64,000 bases of DNA from CALAGB01 sp963789565 (GCA_963789565.1 CAWBKX010000002.1:1612001-1676000); one strand, 5' to 3'. Shown: positions 8,746 through 18,063, numbered from the stretch's first letter. Notes: a model not told the origin generated them from the sequence alone. Numbers and translations are program-made.

Positions 8746-9102
8746 CTACCGCGTCCTCGTTGCGCTATAGCTCGACACGAGGTCGCTGAGTGGCCACGGC
8801 GGCGGATTATTGAGATCAACACCGGTGATCTCTGCTAGGCCGCGCTTGAACCACTGGTCAAACGCATCCTCTGACTGAGAGAAGAGGCGCAACGCGTTCG
8901 CGGCATCCGGGCTCTCGAGGTAGGCGATCAACAGATCACCTTGCGGAGTGTGCTGCACGAACCACAACTCCTGTGTGACGCCGATCCGCTTTTCTGAGGC
9001 GGCGTACGGCTGCTTGCGAGGTCCTTCGAGCTCTTCGAAGAAACCCGCAACGGCCTCGGACTTCCCCGAAATGACCGGCAACGCGAACCCAACCTGATCC
9101 AT
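8746..9102 (-). CDS. conserved hypothetical protein, small alpha/beta barrel-like
   Basis: Not confidently recognised. A protein of 118 residues beginning MDQVGFALPVISGKSEA, with a pattern (helix after a first strand, then QELWFVQHTPQGDLLIAYLES) resembling ferredoxin-like monooxygenase-type folds such as DUF6176. The start at 9102 is preferred over upstream in-frame positions because GAAGGAG lies about eight bases upstream. It lies between the SnoaL-like gene and the cupin gene on the same strand and is probably cotranscribed. Function unknown. Confidence 0.65.
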   Translation of the reverse strand: MDQVGFALPVISGKSEAVAGFFEELEGPRKQPYAASEKRIGVTQELWFVQHTPQGDLLIAYLESPDAANALRLFSQSEDAFDQWFKRGLAEITGVDLNNPPPWPLSDLVSSYSATRTR

Positions 9103-9157
9103 GTGATGCTCCTTCCCACGAATGAAGCTCGACTGATCGCGTGTAAGCACCCGGAGG

Positions 9158-9550
9158 TTAGTTCGCTCCCGCCAGCATCGCGGCGATGTTCTGAGCGGCG
9201 ACTTCCATCGTGGCCTGGTACTCGCCGCGCGGGCTAAACTCGATGAGGTCGGTCTGCTCCTCGTACACGAGCACGTGTCCTGGTTCCAGGTAGTAGATGT
9301 CGCCGGTCTGCAGCGTCTCTTCGTGATCCGCGAAGATGACGTGAACCCGTCCGCTGACGACGTAGCCCCAGTGCGGGCACTGACAGCGATCGTCGGGTAG
9401 CCCCGTGAACAGGGGTCGTGTATCGGTTCCGGCAGGGAAGGTCTCCAGGGCCACGTTCATTGCACCCCACTCGATCTCGCGGAGCGTGACGTGCCCGACC
9501 GGGATGTCGAACTCACCCGCCAGGGGCAGATCGTTCTTCGAACTGTGCAT
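9158..9550 (-). CDS. cupin-domain protein
   Basis: Small single-cupin protein (130 residues). Cupin motif 1 is represented by CPHWGYVVSGRVHV and motif 2 by LQTGDIYYLEPGHVLVY, with a glycine spacing typical of the family. The metal ligands are only partly present: one His in CPHWG and one His in EPGHVL. This may be a binding or sensor protein rather than a dioxygenase. The ATG at 9550 is preceded by a strong AGGAGG six bases upstream. Probably the first gene of the three-gene unit that continues to 8294. Confidence 0.82.
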   Translation of the reverse strand: MHSSKNDLPLAGEFDIPVGHVTLREIEWGAMNVALETFPAGTDTRPLFTGLPDDRCQCPHWGYVVSGRVHVIFADHEETLQTGDIYYLEPGHVLVYEEQTDLIEFSPRGEYQATMEVAAQNIAAMLAGAN

Positions 9551-9750
9551 GACTTCCTCCTGAGGTTTCGCGCCTGAAGCGAGCGTGACAGCCCGCAACG
9601 ACGATCAACTGGACGATGACTCGAGTTTAGGAGTGAGCCAGCACGGGCACATCGGGGACAATTCCTATTTCGAAATCGGGATGATTTGCGCCGCGTTGCG
9701 CGGCAATAGGGGGATCTTCCTATTGGGTGCGCAGGGTTACGACGTGGCGC

Positions 9751-12696
9751 TCAGGCCAGTTCGTTGCGCAATGCGAACGCCGTGGCCGCCACGCGGTTGT
9801 CGACGCCGATCTTGGTGAAGATGTGCGTGAGGTGGTTGATGACGGTCTTCTCGCTGATAAAGAGGCGCGCAGCGATGTCACGGTTGCTCATGCCCGTGGC
9901 CACCAGCGCCAGAACCTCGGCCTCGCGCGAACTGAGTCCGGCAGGGTAGGAGCGTTTCGCTGGATCGGACTGGCGGAGTGCGGCAAGACGCTGCCTCAGA
10001 CGGAGCTGTTCAGCGTGAGTTGGGGTCGAGTCGATGACGTTGATCGCCTCGGACAATTTCTCGGCAGCTACGAGCGACGCGTCGGATCCGCCCTCCGCCA
10101 GCGCGAAATCCGCCTGGGCTTCGAGCACGCGCGCAATTTCCCAGACGATGTTCTCGCGCCTGACAGCCTCTTCCGCTGCATGAAGATGTGCTTCAGCCGC
10201 GGTGAAGTCTCCTCGCTTCGTCTCGATTCGGCCAAGCTGTCGATCGATCCACAGGTCGTGAAACTGCCCCTCGAAGGCTTTCAGCCTGGGGTAGTACTGT
10301 TCGAGCCGTTCCCAATCTCCAAGAATAAGCGCCGCCTCGGTGATGTGCGCCAGGGGCTCGGAAGTCGATAGGCTCCCAACCGGCATCGATTCCAGCAGTG
10401 GCTCGAATTGATCCAGCACCACGCGTGCCTCGTCCCGCTTGCCCTGGACAGCGGCAATCATCGCCGCGAGACCCCCATACCAGATGAGCGCGTTTGGACC
10501 GATTTGTTGGAAGAGTTTGATGGTGGCAGCCATGTGTTGTTCGGCTGCGTCATAGTCGCCCAGGAAATAGGCAAAGGCAGCGCGGCAGAACATCACGTAG
10601 GCGTGCGGCTCGGGACTGGTCAACCCGCGAACTTCTGCTTCAGCCCGGTCTAGAAAGCCACTCGACTCCACCGTGTTGCCTTGCATGGCGGCAAGGACCG
10701 CCAGCCACGGATAGATGTGACGCAGCTGATACGGATCGTGGGTCTCGCGAGCGAATTCAAGCCGCCGCAACGTGACCGCGCGCGATCGTTCGATCGACCC
10801 CTCCCAGTAGTAGGCCGGCGAGAGGGCGGCGCAACATTCAGCGGCTTCGGCAAGATCGTTCGCGGCCGCGAGGTTCAGCGCTTGTTCGAGCAGCGAGATT
10901 CCGTTCGAAAGCTGATTGGCACGCACGAGTAGATTGCCGAGCGTGCGATTGGCGGCCGCCAGCAATTGATCCTCTTCGAGCAGCTCTGCCAGTTGCAGTG
11001 CTTCGCGCGCCAGGGTGATCCCGGTGTCGAGCTCGTGCTGACTAATGGCCATAAGACTGGCCAGTTCGACCAGCACTTCGACGAGTTCCGGACCAGGTTG
11101 ATCCTGAAGCAGCCGATGCGCGGTCTCGAACGCCGCACGAGCCTCCGAAACAGCCTCCTGCCGCCACCAGGCGCGGCCCAGAAAGAGCGCAGCTCGCGCG
11201 GCTCGCAGGCGGTCACCGATTCGATCGAAAAACTCCCGTGCCTCGGAGAACGCGGCAACGGCCTCAAGTTCCTTGCCGGCAAGACTAGCCGCCTCTCCCA
11301 GACGGAGCAGGAGTAGCCCACGCTGCTCATCGTCGGCGCGCATCAGCGCCAACGCCGTCTTGAAGTGAGTCAACGCCTCTTCCGCGGCGAAGGTGTCCAT
11401 CGCCTGTTGCGCGGCCTGAACCGCGTAGATGCAGCCCTTGGCCCGGTCGCCACTTCGCGCAAAGTGATACGCCAAATCTGCCAGAACTCGCGCGTCCAAC
11501 GCCGCGCCACGTGATTCGAGCGCGTGACCAATGACCCCGTGTAGTCGCTCGCGCCGCAGCGGCGTGACCTGGTTGTAGAGGCATTCGCGGATCTTGTCAT
11601 GCTTGAAGGCGTAGCGCGTTTCGCTCAGCGGCTCGACTAACACTGCTCGAACCGCCCACGTCAACCGTTCCTCGACGTCGCCGCGTGGTTCCCCAGCGGC
11701 TGGCGCGAGCACGGTAACATCGAACTCCCGACCAATGATCGCGGCGACCCGCAGCACGTCAACCACGTCAAGACTCAGCCGGTCGAGCCGCTCCTGCACG
11801 GCGGCCTGGATGCTGGCCGGTAACGTGGAGGCATTCGAGTCGTGAAGCCGCAGAATCCGCCGACCGCCCGGATCCTCTGCAGCCGCCAGCGAACGACCAT
11901 CCTGCCAAACGCGTAGCAGCTCCTCGACGAAGAACGGATTCCCCTCACTCTGAGCAAACAGTAAATCCAGAGTGGCCGGATCCAACGGTGCGCCGAGCAA
12001 CCCGGCCGCGAACGCCGACGTTTCCTGACGCGTTACTGGTTCTAACGAGATGGAATGGAGCACACGCTGGCGATTCAGCTCTCGGATGGAGCGAACCAGC
12101 GCTTCGTTCAGATCGAGCTCGCCCGATCTATAGGCTCCGAGGATCAGCAATCTGGCTCGAGGTTGATACCGAGCGATGGCACACAGGAGATCGAGGCTGG
12201 CGGAGTCGGCCCATTGCAGGTCGTCGAGGAGGAGCGTGACCGGACGCGCACTGGCGATAGCCGCCAGCAGTGCCGCCACGGCCTCGAACAGGCGCAGCCG
12301 AGCCTGTTCCATCGGCAACTCATATCCGCGCGGCTCCGCTCTGAGCTTGGGGCTCAGCTCTGGGAACATTGTCCCCAGGACCGGCACGAGATCGCCCGCC
12401 AACGAAGTTATGTCTGCCGGATCAGTCGAACGGATGTAGCGACCGATGGCCTCGAGGAACGGCAGGTAGGGTGGCATACCTTCGGCCTCCGAGGCGCCGC
12501 CATGCAGCACGACGGCGCCGTGCTCGGCCGCGGAGTCCGCGATTGCTCGCAGCAGACGCGTCTTGCCGATGCCTGGATCGCCACTCACCAGCGCCACGCG
12601 GAACTCTCCGGATATCGCACGTTCGAACTCGCCCCACAACGCGGCGTACGGTTGTGTGCGGCCAATGAGCGTGCTGTTGGCGGAATCGTACGTCAA
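9751..12696 (-). CDS. large ATP-binding LuxR-family regulator (STAND type)
   Basis: MalT/LAL-like signal-transduction ATPase of 981 residues. Order: AAA ATPase domain with Walker A GDPGIGKT (39-46) and Walker B VTLLLDDLQWAD (about 155-166); winged-helix region; long helical TPR-type array (about 390-880); C-terminal LuxR helix-turn-helix (about 915-981) with LSSREAEVLALVATGMSNRDIAARL and SEKTVINHL. The likely start is TTG at 12696, since the ATPase domain begins 12 residues later and no better start is visible. Transcription would be switched on when the TPR array binds a ligand or protein partner; neither is predictable. It is transcribed toward the cupin gene, with a 200-base gap before it. 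Confidence 0.9.
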   Translation of the reverse strand: MTYDSANSTLIGRTQPYAALWGEFERAISGEFRVALVSGDPGIGKTRLLRAIADSAAEHGAVVLHGGASEAEGMPPYLPFLEAIGRYIRSTDPADITSLAGDLVPVLGTMFPELSPKLRAEPRGYELPMEQARLRLFEAVAALLAAIASARPVTLLLDDLQWADSASLDLLCAIARYQPRARLLILGAYRSGELDLNEALVRSIRELNRQRVLHSISLEPVTRQETSAFAAGLLGAPLDPATLDLLFAQSEGNPFFVEELLRVWQDGRSLAAAEDPGGRRILRLHDSNASTLPASIQAAVQERLDRLSLDVVDVLRVAAIIGREFDVTVLAPAAGEPRGDVEERLTWAVRAVLVEPLSETRYAFKHDKIRECLYNQVTPLRRERLHGVIGHALESRGAALDARVLADLAYHFARSGDRAKGCIYAVQAAQQAMDTFAAEEALTHFKTALALMRADDEQRGLLLLRLGEAASLAGKELEAVAAFSEAREFFDRIGDRLRAARAALFLGRAWWRQEAVSEARAAFETAHRLLQDQPGPELVEVLVELASLMAISQHELDTGITLAREALQLAELLEEDQLLAAANRTLGNLLVRANQLSNGISLLEQALNLAAANDLAEAAECCAALSPAYYWEGSIERSRAVTLRRLEFARETHDPYQLRHIYPWLAVLAAMQGNTVESSGFLDRAEAEVRGLTSPEPHAYVMFCRAAFAYFLGDYDAAEQHMAATIKLFQQIGPNALIWYGGLAAMIAAVQGKRDEARVVLDQFEPLLESMPVGSLSTSEPLAHITEAALILGDWERLEQYYPRLKAFEGQFHDLWIDRQLGRIETKRGDFTAAEAHLHAAEEAVRRENIVWEIARVLEAQADFALAEGGSDASLVAAEKLSEAINVIDSTPTHAEQLRLRQRLAALRQSDPAKRSYPAGLSSREAEVLALVATGMSNRDIAARLFISEKTVINHLTHIFTKIGVDNRVAATAFALRNELA

Positions 12697-12796
12697 AGGG
12701 CCTGCTCGCTCAGGTGATAGATACCCGACCGGGTGAACACATGAGATGCGTGCATTGTACCGTCACGTGGTGTGACAGTCGCTGAATCACTGCGGC

Positions 12797-13195
12797 TCAG
12801 TCAGCACTGCCGACAATGGCGTCCGCATCGATCTCGACCAGATATCCGGAGCCCACCAGACGGCTGACCTCGTAGAGCGTATTGGCCGGTCGCACGTCGC
12901 CAAAGGCCTCGTGCAGAGCCGGAGCCATCCGCTCCCAGTCATCGGCGTTGGTGATGTAGCAACGATAACGGACGACGTCTCGCAGTGACGACCCGGCCTC
13001 CTCCAGCGCCGCGCCGATCTTTTGCAAAATATAGCGAGCTTGCTCTTGTGGGTCGTCCGGCCCAACCACGTTGCCGTCGTCGTCCGTCGCCGTCGTGCCC
13101 GAGACGAAGACGAAGTCACCAACCCGCACCGCGCGTGAATAGCCGACCCGTTCCTCCCAGAAAGTGCCGCTGGAGACCCGTTGGCGTTTGCTCAT
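12797..13195 (-). CDS. RidA (YjgF/UK114) family protein
   Basis: Reactive-imine deaminase fold protein of 132 residues. Family features: YSRAVRVGDFVFVSGTTA near the N-terminus, QARYILQKIGAALEEAGSSLRDVVRYRCYI in the middle and the PANTLYEVSRL stretch near the active site; the Arg equivalent to the carboxylate-binding arginine is in DVRPANT. C-terminal LVEIDADAI matches the family. Canonical RidA hydrolyses 2-aminoacrylate and related imines; members of other subfamilies differ. The start ATG at 13195 is followed by MSKRQRV, with GAGGGA upstream. Divergent from the VOC gene at 13.4 kb. Confidence 0.88.
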   Translation of the reverse strand: MSKRQRVSSGTFWEERVGYSRAVRVGDFVFVSGTTATDDDGNVVGPDDPQEQARYILQKIGAALEEAGSSLRDVVRYRCYITNADDWERMAPALHEAFGDVRPANTLYEVSRLVGSGYLVEIDADAIVGSAD

Positions 13196-13392
13196 GCGTA
13201 TACTCCCTCAACGTTTCCGCGATCGAAATCGACGACGCGATGACAGCCGAGCCCTGCAATGCTGGGAGCATCTTCGAGGGTGGCTCAATGAAGAGCAAGC
13301 GACAACTCCAACAAACGAAGCGAGGACAACGGTGACCCACCGAACCCCATCCGTGGTGCATTGGGAACATCAATGCTGCCGACCCCGAGCAA

Positions 13393-13764
13393 TTGTGGAG
13401 CTTCTATGGCGAACTTTTCGGATGGGAGTTGAAGAACGCGAATTTCGCCCACCCGTATCGCTACGTCGATCCACAGAGTGGCGGCATCGGCGGAGGAATC
13501 GATCAGACATCGGGATCGGAGGATGTCGACGCGGAGGATCGCCACACCGGCGTGACCTTCTACGTTTGGGTGCCCGACATCTCCTCTGCGCTCGACCGAG
13601 CCGTCGAACTGGGTGCCACGCGCATGTGGGGTCCGACTCAGCCGCACGAAGGGCTCGCGCTGGCGATGTTTCGCGATCCAGAGGGGAACGCCGTCGGGCT
13701 GATGAGTGACGTCCTCGATAATCGGACACAGCCCGAGGAGTATGCGTCCCCACTATGTAGATAA
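13393..13764 (+). CDS. VOC (glyoxalase-like) protein with damaged or mis-called 5-prime end
   Basis: Vicinal-oxygen-chelate fold protein. FYGELFGWEL, GVTFYVWVPDISSALDRAVELGATRMWGPT and ALAMFRDPEGNAVGLM are the usual VOC strands. The only in-frame start codon is a TTG at 13393, which would cut off the first beta-strand. The same frame continues upstream to a stop at 13333 and encodes PTEPHPWCIGNINAADPEQL, just what a VOC N-terminus should look like. A GTG at 13332 with GAGGA upstream is one base out of frame. One extra C in the run at 13336-13338 would explain this: either a real frameshift or a sequence error. Confidence 0.75.
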   Translation: MWSFYGELFGWELKNANFAHPYRYVDPQSGGIGGGIDQTSGSEDVDAEDRHTGVTFYVWVPDISSALDRAVELGATRMWGPTQPHEGLALAMFRDPEGNAVGLMSDVLDNRTQPEEYASPLCR

Positions 13765-13869
13765 TGCCCGACCGACCTGTCGATTTTGACGAGACCTGTT
13801 CGTCGTCATGATGAGAGCGGAAATGGACCGCTCCAGAGCGGCGGGCAACCACCAAGGAGGATAGGCACC

Positions 13870-14217
13870 ATGCGATTCGTTCTGTTGATCCACTCACGCG
13901 AAGATGGCAACGGCTCGATGTCCGAAGAGGAAATCGCCGAGATGTACCGTGGACACGAGGCGTTCGGCCAGGAGCTTGGCTCCCTCGGGAAAATTCAGGG
14001 TGGCGCGGAACTACAAAATGCGTCAAAGGGCAAGCTTGTTCGGCACGACGGTGACCAGATCCTCACCAGCGACGGCCCCTTCATCGAGACCAAAGAGCAG
14101 CTTGGCGGCTTCTACATCATCGAAGCGGACGACATCGACGAGGCGCTGCACTGGGCGGCCAAGATTCCGGCATCGGCCACCACCACCATCGAGGTTCGCC
14201 CGCTCGTCGAGCACTGA
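13870..14217 (+). CDS. YCII-related DGPF-domain protein (first copy)
   Basis: Small YciI-like protein of 115 residues with the ferredoxin-like fold. It carries the eponymous motif DGPF (about residue 75) inside TSDGPFIETKEQLGGFY, and begins MRFVLLIHSREDG. CAAGGAGG lies about ten bases upstream of the ATG at 13870. Together with the next gene it forms a tandem pair immediately upstream of an ECF sigma factor of the type known to be linked to DGPF proteins. The biochemical role of DGPF proteins is not established. Related to the second copy by the shared ETKEQLGGFY-I-AD pattern, so probably a tandem duplication. Confidence 0.88.
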   Translation: MRFVLLIHSREDGNGSMSEEEIAEMYRGHEAFGQELGSLGKIQGGAELQNASKGKLVRHDGDQILTSDGPFIETKEQLGGFYIIEADDIDEALHWAAKIPASATTTIEVRPLVEH

Positions 14218-14330
14218 GACGCGACATGCTCGCTCGGGGATCTTTCGGGATCTCCGAGAGGTCTTCAATCGATTGGCAAGCGCTGCGACGAAGAGACATT
14301 TCTGCGCTGGTGCGGGGAAGGATCGAGAAT

Positions 14331-14681
14331 ATGCGCTATTTGTTGATGATCTACTGCGACGAGAATTCCTATGAAGAAATGGGTGCCGATGAACGTGACG
14401 GAGTCATGGCCGGGTATGGCAAGCTGACGCAGGAGCTGAAATCTCTCGGCAAGCTTCTCGGCAGCGACGCGCTGCAGCCAACGGCAACCGCCACGGTGGT
14501 ACGCGTGCGTAACGGCGAGACGCTAACCTTTGACGGACCCTATGCCGAAACCAAAGAGCAACTTGGCGGGTTTTACGAAATCGATGCTGACGACCTTGAC
14601 GAAGCAGTGAACTGGGCGTCCATGATTCCGGTCTATGGAAACTTGGCAGTCGAAATCCGACCCGTTCTGAACTTCGGCTAG
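14331..14681 (+). CDS. YCII-related DGPF-domain protein (second copy)
   Basis: 116-residue YciI-like protein with the variant motif DGPY in TFDGPYAETKEQLGGFYEIDADDLDEA, otherwise closely parallel to the preceding gene. It starts MRYLLMIYCDENSYEEM at an ATG at 14331, preceded by GGAAGGA; the frame is open upstream to 14226, but those residues are unlike the family. It is 113 bases after the first copy and 54 bases before the sigma factor, so all three are likely cotranscribed. In ECF42 systems the sigma factor activates DGPF genes, so autoactivation of this unit is expected. Confidence 0.88.
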   Translation: MRYLLMIYCDENSYEEMGADERDGVMAGYGKLTQELKSLGKLLGSDALQPTATATVVRVRNGETLTFDGPYAETKEQLGGFYEIDADDLDEAVNWASMIPVYGNLAVEIRPVLNFG

Positions 14682-14735
14682 CATCGAAACCAACGCGGTC
14701 CGTGGCGGATCCCGTCGCGTTCCGCACGAGAGACT

Positions 14736-15992
14736 ATGAGTACGACACCAGTCGCGATCGAGACAGTCTTCCGTGAAGAATATGGGCTCATCATCGCGAC
14801 CCTGATTCGCGATCTGGGCGATTTCAGCCTGGCCGAAGAGGCGATTCAGGACGCGCTCATCATCGCGCTGGAGCGCTGGCCGTCGGAAGGATCGCCACGC
14901 AAACCGGCGGCCTGGATCCTCACCGCCGCAAGACGCCGCGCGGTCGATAAGCTGCGCCGCGAGCGGGTCGGTCGCGACAAATTTCAGCTGTTGGCAACCG
15001 ATCCCCATTTCTTGTCAGGCGGCGAAGAGATGTTCGACGATTTCGACCAATCATCATTGCAGGACGAACGCCTACGGCTCATCTTCACGTGCTGCCACCC
15101 GACACTCAATCTCGACGCACAGGCGGCGCTGACGCTGCGCACGCTCGGTGGACTCACCACCGGCGAGATCGCCAAGGCCTTCCTAGTGCCGGAATCCACC
15201 ATGGCGCAGCGTCTGGTGCGGGCCAAACGCAAGATCCGCGATGCAGGTATCCCCTATCGGGTTCCGCCTGACGAGGAATTACCCGGACGCATCAAGGCCG
15301 TGCTGGTAGTCGTCTACCTCATCTTCAATGAGGGCTATCTGGCCGCCAGCGGCGACGCGCTGATCCGTACCTCCCTGTGCGACGAAGCCATCCGACTTGG
15401 ACGCGTCCTCGCGCGGCTCATGCCCGACGAGCCGGAGGTGCTGGGGCTCCTCTCGCTGATGCTGCTGCACGATTCCCGGCGCCACGCCCGCATCGGTGAC
15501 GGCGGAATGATGGTGACGTTGGAGGATCAGGATCGCACTCGTTGGAATCGATCCGAAATCGACGAAGGGATCGAACTGGTCGAACGCGCCTTGCGCATGC
15601 GTCACGCCGGTCCCTATCAGATCCAGGCCGCCATCGCCGCGCTCCATTCGGAGGCCGAGTCACCAGATGAGACCGATTGGGAGCAGATCGCGATCCTCTA
15701 CGCGTCTCTCTTCCGCCTGACGCCAACGCCGGTCGTCGCCTTGAACCACGCGGTCGCCGTCGCCATGGCGCGCGATTTGGACGAGGGACTGCGGCTGATC
15801 GATGAGCTTGGTGAGAACGAGACCGTGTGCGGCTACTACCTGTTCCACTCGGCTCGGGCGGATCTACTGCGACGCATGAACCGCAACGACGAAGCCGTTG
15901 AGGCCTACCGCGCGGCGCTGGCGCTGGTGGGAAACGACCTGGAACGCGCCTACCTCACACGCCGTATGGATGAGACAGGCTCCTCGTCATAG
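14736..15992 (+). CDS. ECF sigma factor, ECF42 type, with C-terminal TPR-like domain
   Basis: Extracytoplasmic-function sigma factor of 418 residues, twice the size of a simple ECF. Region 2 (about 10-80) contains FREEYGLIIATLIRDLGDFSLAEEAIQDAL; region 4 (about 115-170) has the helix-turn-helix LTTGEIAKAFLVPESTMAQRLVRAK. A DUF6596-type segment follows (about 185-290), then a helical TPR-like C-terminus (about 320-410). This is the layout of the ECF42 group, which lacks an anti-sigma factor and is linked to DGPF genes, exactly as here. The trailing domain is thought to regulate activity. The gene starts at ATG 14736. Confidence 0.92.
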   Translation: MSTTPVAIETVFREEYGLIIATLIRDLGDFSLAEEAIQDALIIALERWPSEGSPRKPAAWILTAARRRAVDKLRRERVGRDKFQLLATDPHFLSGGEEMFDDFDQSSLQDERLRLIFTCCHPTLNLDAQAALTLRTLGGLTTGEIAKAFLVPESTMAQRLVRAKRKIRDAGIPYRVPPDEELPGRIKAVLVVVYLIFNEGYLAASGDALIRTSLCDEAIRLGRVLARLMPDEPEVLGLLSLMLLHDSRRHARIGDGGMMVTLEDQDRTRWNRSEIDEGIELVERALRMRHAGPYQIQAAIAALHSEAESPDETDWEQIAILYASLFRLTPTPVVALNHAVAVAMARDLDEGLRLIDELGENETVCGYYLFHSARADLLRRMNRNDEAVEAYRAALALVGNDLERAYLTRRMDETGSSS

Positions 15993-16308
15993 AGATCTTC
16001 GTCCGCACGGGCGAGGCACGCGTCGCCCCAAACGTGAGGCGGCTTTCGTGTGCTCGTCGTGCTATCCGCGTCACATTCCACGTCCATCGTCGTAGGAGCG
16101 AAGCTTGACTTCGCCAACGTAGGGAGCGCGCTGCGGCCTTGCCATGCACCCAATCGGACAACGGCCGTCCGTGAATGCCGTCAGCCGTCTCTCGCGCGCC
16201 TTTCACCTCGTCAGTCCTCAGGCTATAGTGGCGCCAATTGACGGTATCAATGCAGCGACGGCCGACCGCTCACGCTCGGCCTCCATCAACTAACGAGGAG
16301 AATCGTCC
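15993..16308. other. intergenic region with dispersed repeat sequences
   Basis: About 315 bases between the sigma factor and the GGT gene. It begins with a repeat shared with 17936-17978 and contains the 13-mer CTTTCGTGTGCTC (16043-16055) that recurs at 31974. The hairpin GCGAAG-CTTGA-CTTCGC (16098-16114) is flanked by CGTAGG-like ends. It looks like a decayed intergenic repeat element rather than a gene. TAACGAGGAG just before 16309 is the GGT ribosome binding site. Confidence 0.6.
15995..16039. repeat. intergenic repeat, copy A
   Basis: Begins ATCTTCGTC and ends AACGTGAGG. It aligns along its whole length with copy B at 17936-17978, with a 2-base gap and a handful of substitutions. Both copies lie within 8 bases of the stop codon of the preceding plus-strand gene. 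Confidence 0.7.
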
Positions 16309-17928
16309 ATGGTCTGGTCAAATGGCGGAACGACGCATCGCTCGACGGTAATGGGGCGACGAGGCATGGTCGCGGCGGCGCACCCATTGGCCACGCTGGC
16401 GGGTATCCGTGCGCTGGCGTCGGGCGGCAACGCGGTAGATGCGGCCATAGCCACCATGGCAGCCCTCAACGTGGTCGAGCCCTAGATGTCGGGTCTCGGC
16501 GGTGGCGGCGCCATGCTCCTGCATCGGGCTAGCGGCGAGACGAGGGTGCTCGACTATTCCGGGCACGCACCGGAGGGCATCGACGCTTCCAAGCTCGACG
16601 CGCAATCGGCGGACGTCGGGCCGAAGTCGATCACGACGCCGAGCGCTCTGGCGGGCTGGGTCGCGGCGCTCGAGCGCTACGGTTCGATGTCACTCGCAGA
16701 CCTCGTCGCACCCGCCATCGAGTATGCCGAGCAAGGCGTGCCGCTCACCGTGAAAAACGCCATGTTCTATGGCAGCGCCGACGATCGGCTGCAAGGACCG
16801 GCTCGTGATACCTTCTACGTCGGCGGAGCACCGAAGGCGGGACAGATCGTGCGGCAGCCAGCTCTGGCCGAGACCTACCGCGCGTTGGCTAGATCGGGTG
16901 CAGACGCGCTCTATCACGGTGAGATCGGCAAGCGACTGGTCGCGGCTATCCAGGCGGCGGGCGGCGTGATGACCGAGCAGGATCTGGCCAGCGTGAAGGT
17001 CGACTGGCGCGAGCCGTCGATCTCCAGCTACCGTGGCTACGAGCTGCGAACGACGTCCTGGCCGATGACCTCGTACGAGATGCAACTCACCCTCGATGTC
17101 CTCGAGGGCTTCGATCTGCGCGCCAGCGGCCACAACACGACCCAGACCATCCACACTATGGCCGAGGCCATGAAGCTCTCGGTGGCCGACCGCATCGCTC
17201 ATGCTGGAGCGATGCAACCGCCTCCGGACGGGATTCTGTCGCGCGGCTACGCTGATTCACGACGCAACCTGATCGATCAAACCAGGGCCAACCCGGTGGA
17301 AGGCGACCGCTTCACGCGCCCGCGACGTCGCGGCTCGGTGCTGCCCGGCAATCCCGGCGATTTCACGCGCGAGTGCACTACACACCTGGACGTCATCGAT
17401 CAGGACGGAAACGCCGTTTCGATCACGCAGAGCATTGGCGCCGTCTTCGGGTCGGGATTCATGGCGGGCGACACCGGAATCATGATGAACAACTTCCTCT
17501 ATTTCCTCGACTTTGACCCAGACAGCCCCAACGCGGTCCGCTCTAACGGTCCGATGTTGGGACCGCTTTCGCCCACCATGCTGTTCAACGACGGGCGCCT
17601 CTTCCTTTCGATCGGCACGCCGGGGGGCTTCGCCATCACCCAGACGACTGTCCAGATGATCTCAAACGTGATCGACCACGGGTTCGGCGTACAGGCGGCC
17701 ATCGAGGCGCCGCGTTTCAAGACGGTGGCGGGCAATCAACTCGTCATCGAGGATCGCGTCCCCGCGAACACGCTCGATGAATTGCGCGCGCTGGGTCACG
17801 AGGTCATGCCGGTCGACGGCTGGTCAGCCGCTGTTGGTGGCGGGCAAGGGATCTTGATCGACCCCGAGACCGGCGCATACAGCGGTGGTGCCGATCCCCG
17901 CCGCGACGGCTATGCGTTGGGCTGGTAG
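16309..17928 (+). pseudogene. gamma-glutamyltransferase interrupted by an in-frame amber codon
   Basis: N-terminal-nucleophile hydrolase of the gamma-glutamyltranspeptidase family, about 540 codons. The reading frame starts at ATG 16309 after TAACGAGGAG and encodes the family N-terminus (MVAAAHPLATLAG, ASGGNAVDAAIATM). It meets TAG at 16483-16485 (codon 59) inside VVEP-stop-MSGLGGGG, where homologues usually have Gln or another residue. The rest of the frame (16486-17928) is intact and includes the autocleavage and catalytic site CTTHLDV (Thr357) and SIGTPGGFAIT. A single C-to-T or G-to-A change explains the stop. Without readthrough, a product starting at 16486 would lack the first strand and helices. 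No signal peptide is visible, so the protein would be cytoplasmic. Confidence 0.85.
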
Positions 17929-17935
17929 AAGGCGC

Positions 17936-17978
17936 ATCTTCGTCGGTACGGGTGACGCGTGCGTCGCCGAACGTGAGG
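17936..17978. repeat. intergenic repeat, copy B
   Basis: Second copy of the repeat at 15995-16039, beginning eight bases after the GGT stop codon and ending ACGTGAGG. The conserved blocks are ATCTTCGTC, ACGGG, GCGTCGCC and AACGTGAGG. Confidence 0.7.
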
Positions 17979-18063
17979 ATGGGGAGAACGACGGTGTTTC
18001 GACGTAGAATCGAAGCGCCGTCGCTCTCTTTCGCGTTGGGGCGGCGTTCGGGAGGAGATAGTC

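Noticed and set aside
9751..12696. Idea that the large STAND ATPases are anti-phage defence proteins (Avs-like)
   Set aside because: One ends in a LuxR and the other begins with an AfsR-type DNA-binding domain, so both are transcription regulators; no nuclease or other effector domain is present.
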